From Lucifuga dentata (Eukaryota; Chordata; Actinopteri; Ophidiiformes; Bythitidae), in contig VXCM01000050.1 of NCBI GenBank assembly GCA_014773175.1, positions 343,482-407,481 of the forward strand: DNA of 64,000 nt, written 5' to 3'. Numbering within the stretch: the first letter of the stretch is position 1; each line of letters begins with the position of its first letter. The notes under the pieces are model-generated. The model was not told where the DNA came from, ran no database searches, and saw only the letters and a list, made by a program, of their open reading frames with translations. Below are positions 62,920 to 64,000 of this stretch, in pieces. A program made the position numbers and the translations under genes.

Positions 62920-63481
62920 AGAACAAAAATAGAAGTTGTTGAATTTGGAGGTGCAGTCAGGTGAATTGACATGATTCTGCAACCAAAACTAAACAAACCA
63001 ATCACCACCAGATGGCAATGTTTAACCATGTTTTAAATATGAAGTTATCTGCAGGGTCCACACAATTTTTTGACAGCTTTTCCACTCCAATTCTGCAGCT
63101 CATAGGAAGGTATAAATAAATACTCTGGTTATTTTTGAGAAACAAGATATGCTTTTCACTTTAATGCTGCATATGGTAGGGTCAGCTCATTATAAACAGG
63201 TATATTTTTTCAAGACAAGGACAGGAATGAGTGCATAGGTGAGTCACTTTTGGGTCAAAAGAAGTGTGAATGAATCCAGTAAACACAGGCAATTACTGCA
63301 AAAAAATAAAGAATACATGCAAAAAAAAAAAAAAAAAANAAAAAAAAAAAAAAAAAATGTGTTGAGAGTGCCTAAACAACATCAAGTAACCATGCCAACC
63401 AATTTCATGAGTTCTACAGATTAGAAGAATTGTATCAATGAGAAATTTTTATCAGTGTTACTCAAGGGTGCAGGAGATAAC

Positions 63482-63525
<44 letters not shown>

Positions 63526-64000
63526 CTATATAAACCTGGTATTTGGCTGATAAATGGAGAGGGGGAAGAGAGGAAGAGAATAATGGCAGGAGAGAGGAGG
63601 GTGAGCCAGTGAGTGGCAGGTACTATTGTGGCCTAAGTGCAGAAACCTACAGCAACAAGGTCACAGGTCAAAGTGAAGTTGAAAGGTCAAACCTAATTCC
63701 CTGGAAGCCCACCCAGAGAGAAACAGAGAAGGGAAGGGGGGGTCTGAGGAAGAGCTGGATCCAAGGAAATCAGTGAAAGAATGGAAAGGTGTATGAAATG
63801 AAGAAAAGATGCACAGGGACAAAAGAGATAGTCTCATGAGAATGAAAAGAAATGAAAGGAAACAATAGAGAGAAAAGGCCATGGTGATCAGAGATGGAGG
63901 AGGAGAGTCAGCAGGTACATGACATAACTTCATGGACTGAGAGCCGAGAAGGAAAGCAGAATTAAAATGGAGGTGACCACAAATAGCATGGCAAGGTTAG

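Larger units (their letters stand above)
61261..64000. other. Intergenic repeat-rich region, no gene recognised
   Basis: It contains the palindrome cluster, the Tc1 remnant, the compound microsatellite, a poly-A run with an N at 63340, and a (TC)n tract at 63485-63523. The final 450 bases are purine-rich on the plus strand and have open frames on both strands, but none resembles a known protein and I see no supported splice structure. Confidence 0.5.

Noticed and set aside
63543..63933. Open frames on both strands at the right edge
   Set aside because: Purine-rich low-complexity sequence; no homology, no splice sites, and no continuation visible.

Overview
The window is vertebrate nuclear DNA, almost certainly from a teleost fish. 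The evidence is split genes with GT-AG introns, close matches to vertebrate-specific proteins (KIF24, UBAP2, RFESD, DOCK8), compact introns, and many fish-type DNA transposons and microsatellites. It is a draft assembly: single N bases sit inside homopolymers or between exact 65-67 bp duplicates, which look like unmerged contig overlaps.

Layout, left to right. Bases 1-13.4 kb are the 5' end of a dock8-like gene on the minus strand: first coding exon near 13.35 kb, second near 2.6 kb, and a 10.7 kb first intron carrying a hAT element and a long inverted-repeat element with a PIF/Harbinger insertion. At 16.1-19.1 kb (+) lies an eight-coding-exon Rabex-5 paralogue (rabgef1l), a Rab5 exchange factor. 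At 20.3-22.9 kb (+) lies psmd9, a proteasome base assembly chaperone. At 24.1-27.3 kb (-) lies gtf2h3, the TFIIH p34 subunit, convergent with psmd9. At 28.7-29.7 kb (-) lies rfesd, a soluble Rieske protein. At 32.9-41.3 kb (+) lies kif24, a centriolar kinesin with an N-terminal SAM domain. At 44.5-59.5 kb (+, non-coding first exon at about 42.9 kb) lies ubap2, a UBA and RGG protein. The last 4 kb holds the ubap2 3' UTR, then repeats and no recognisable gene.

The genes do not form a pathway; they are independent cellular-maintenance genes. kif24-ubap2 adjacency is shared with human 9p13 and dock8 is a 9p gene, while psmd9 and gtf2h3 both map to human 12q24, so the block mixes two human segments. 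Exon joins were worked out by hand from splice sites and reading phase. The six genes that lie wholly in the window each give an open reading frame of plausible family length.

I found no undescribed biological system. The most useful observations are the assembly artefacts (one duplicates part of a ubap2 exon), loss of the MIU ubiquitin-binding helix in the Rabex-5 paralogue, one promoter-proximal repeat family at three neighbouring genes, and a nested transposon whose empty site is preserved 54 kb away.
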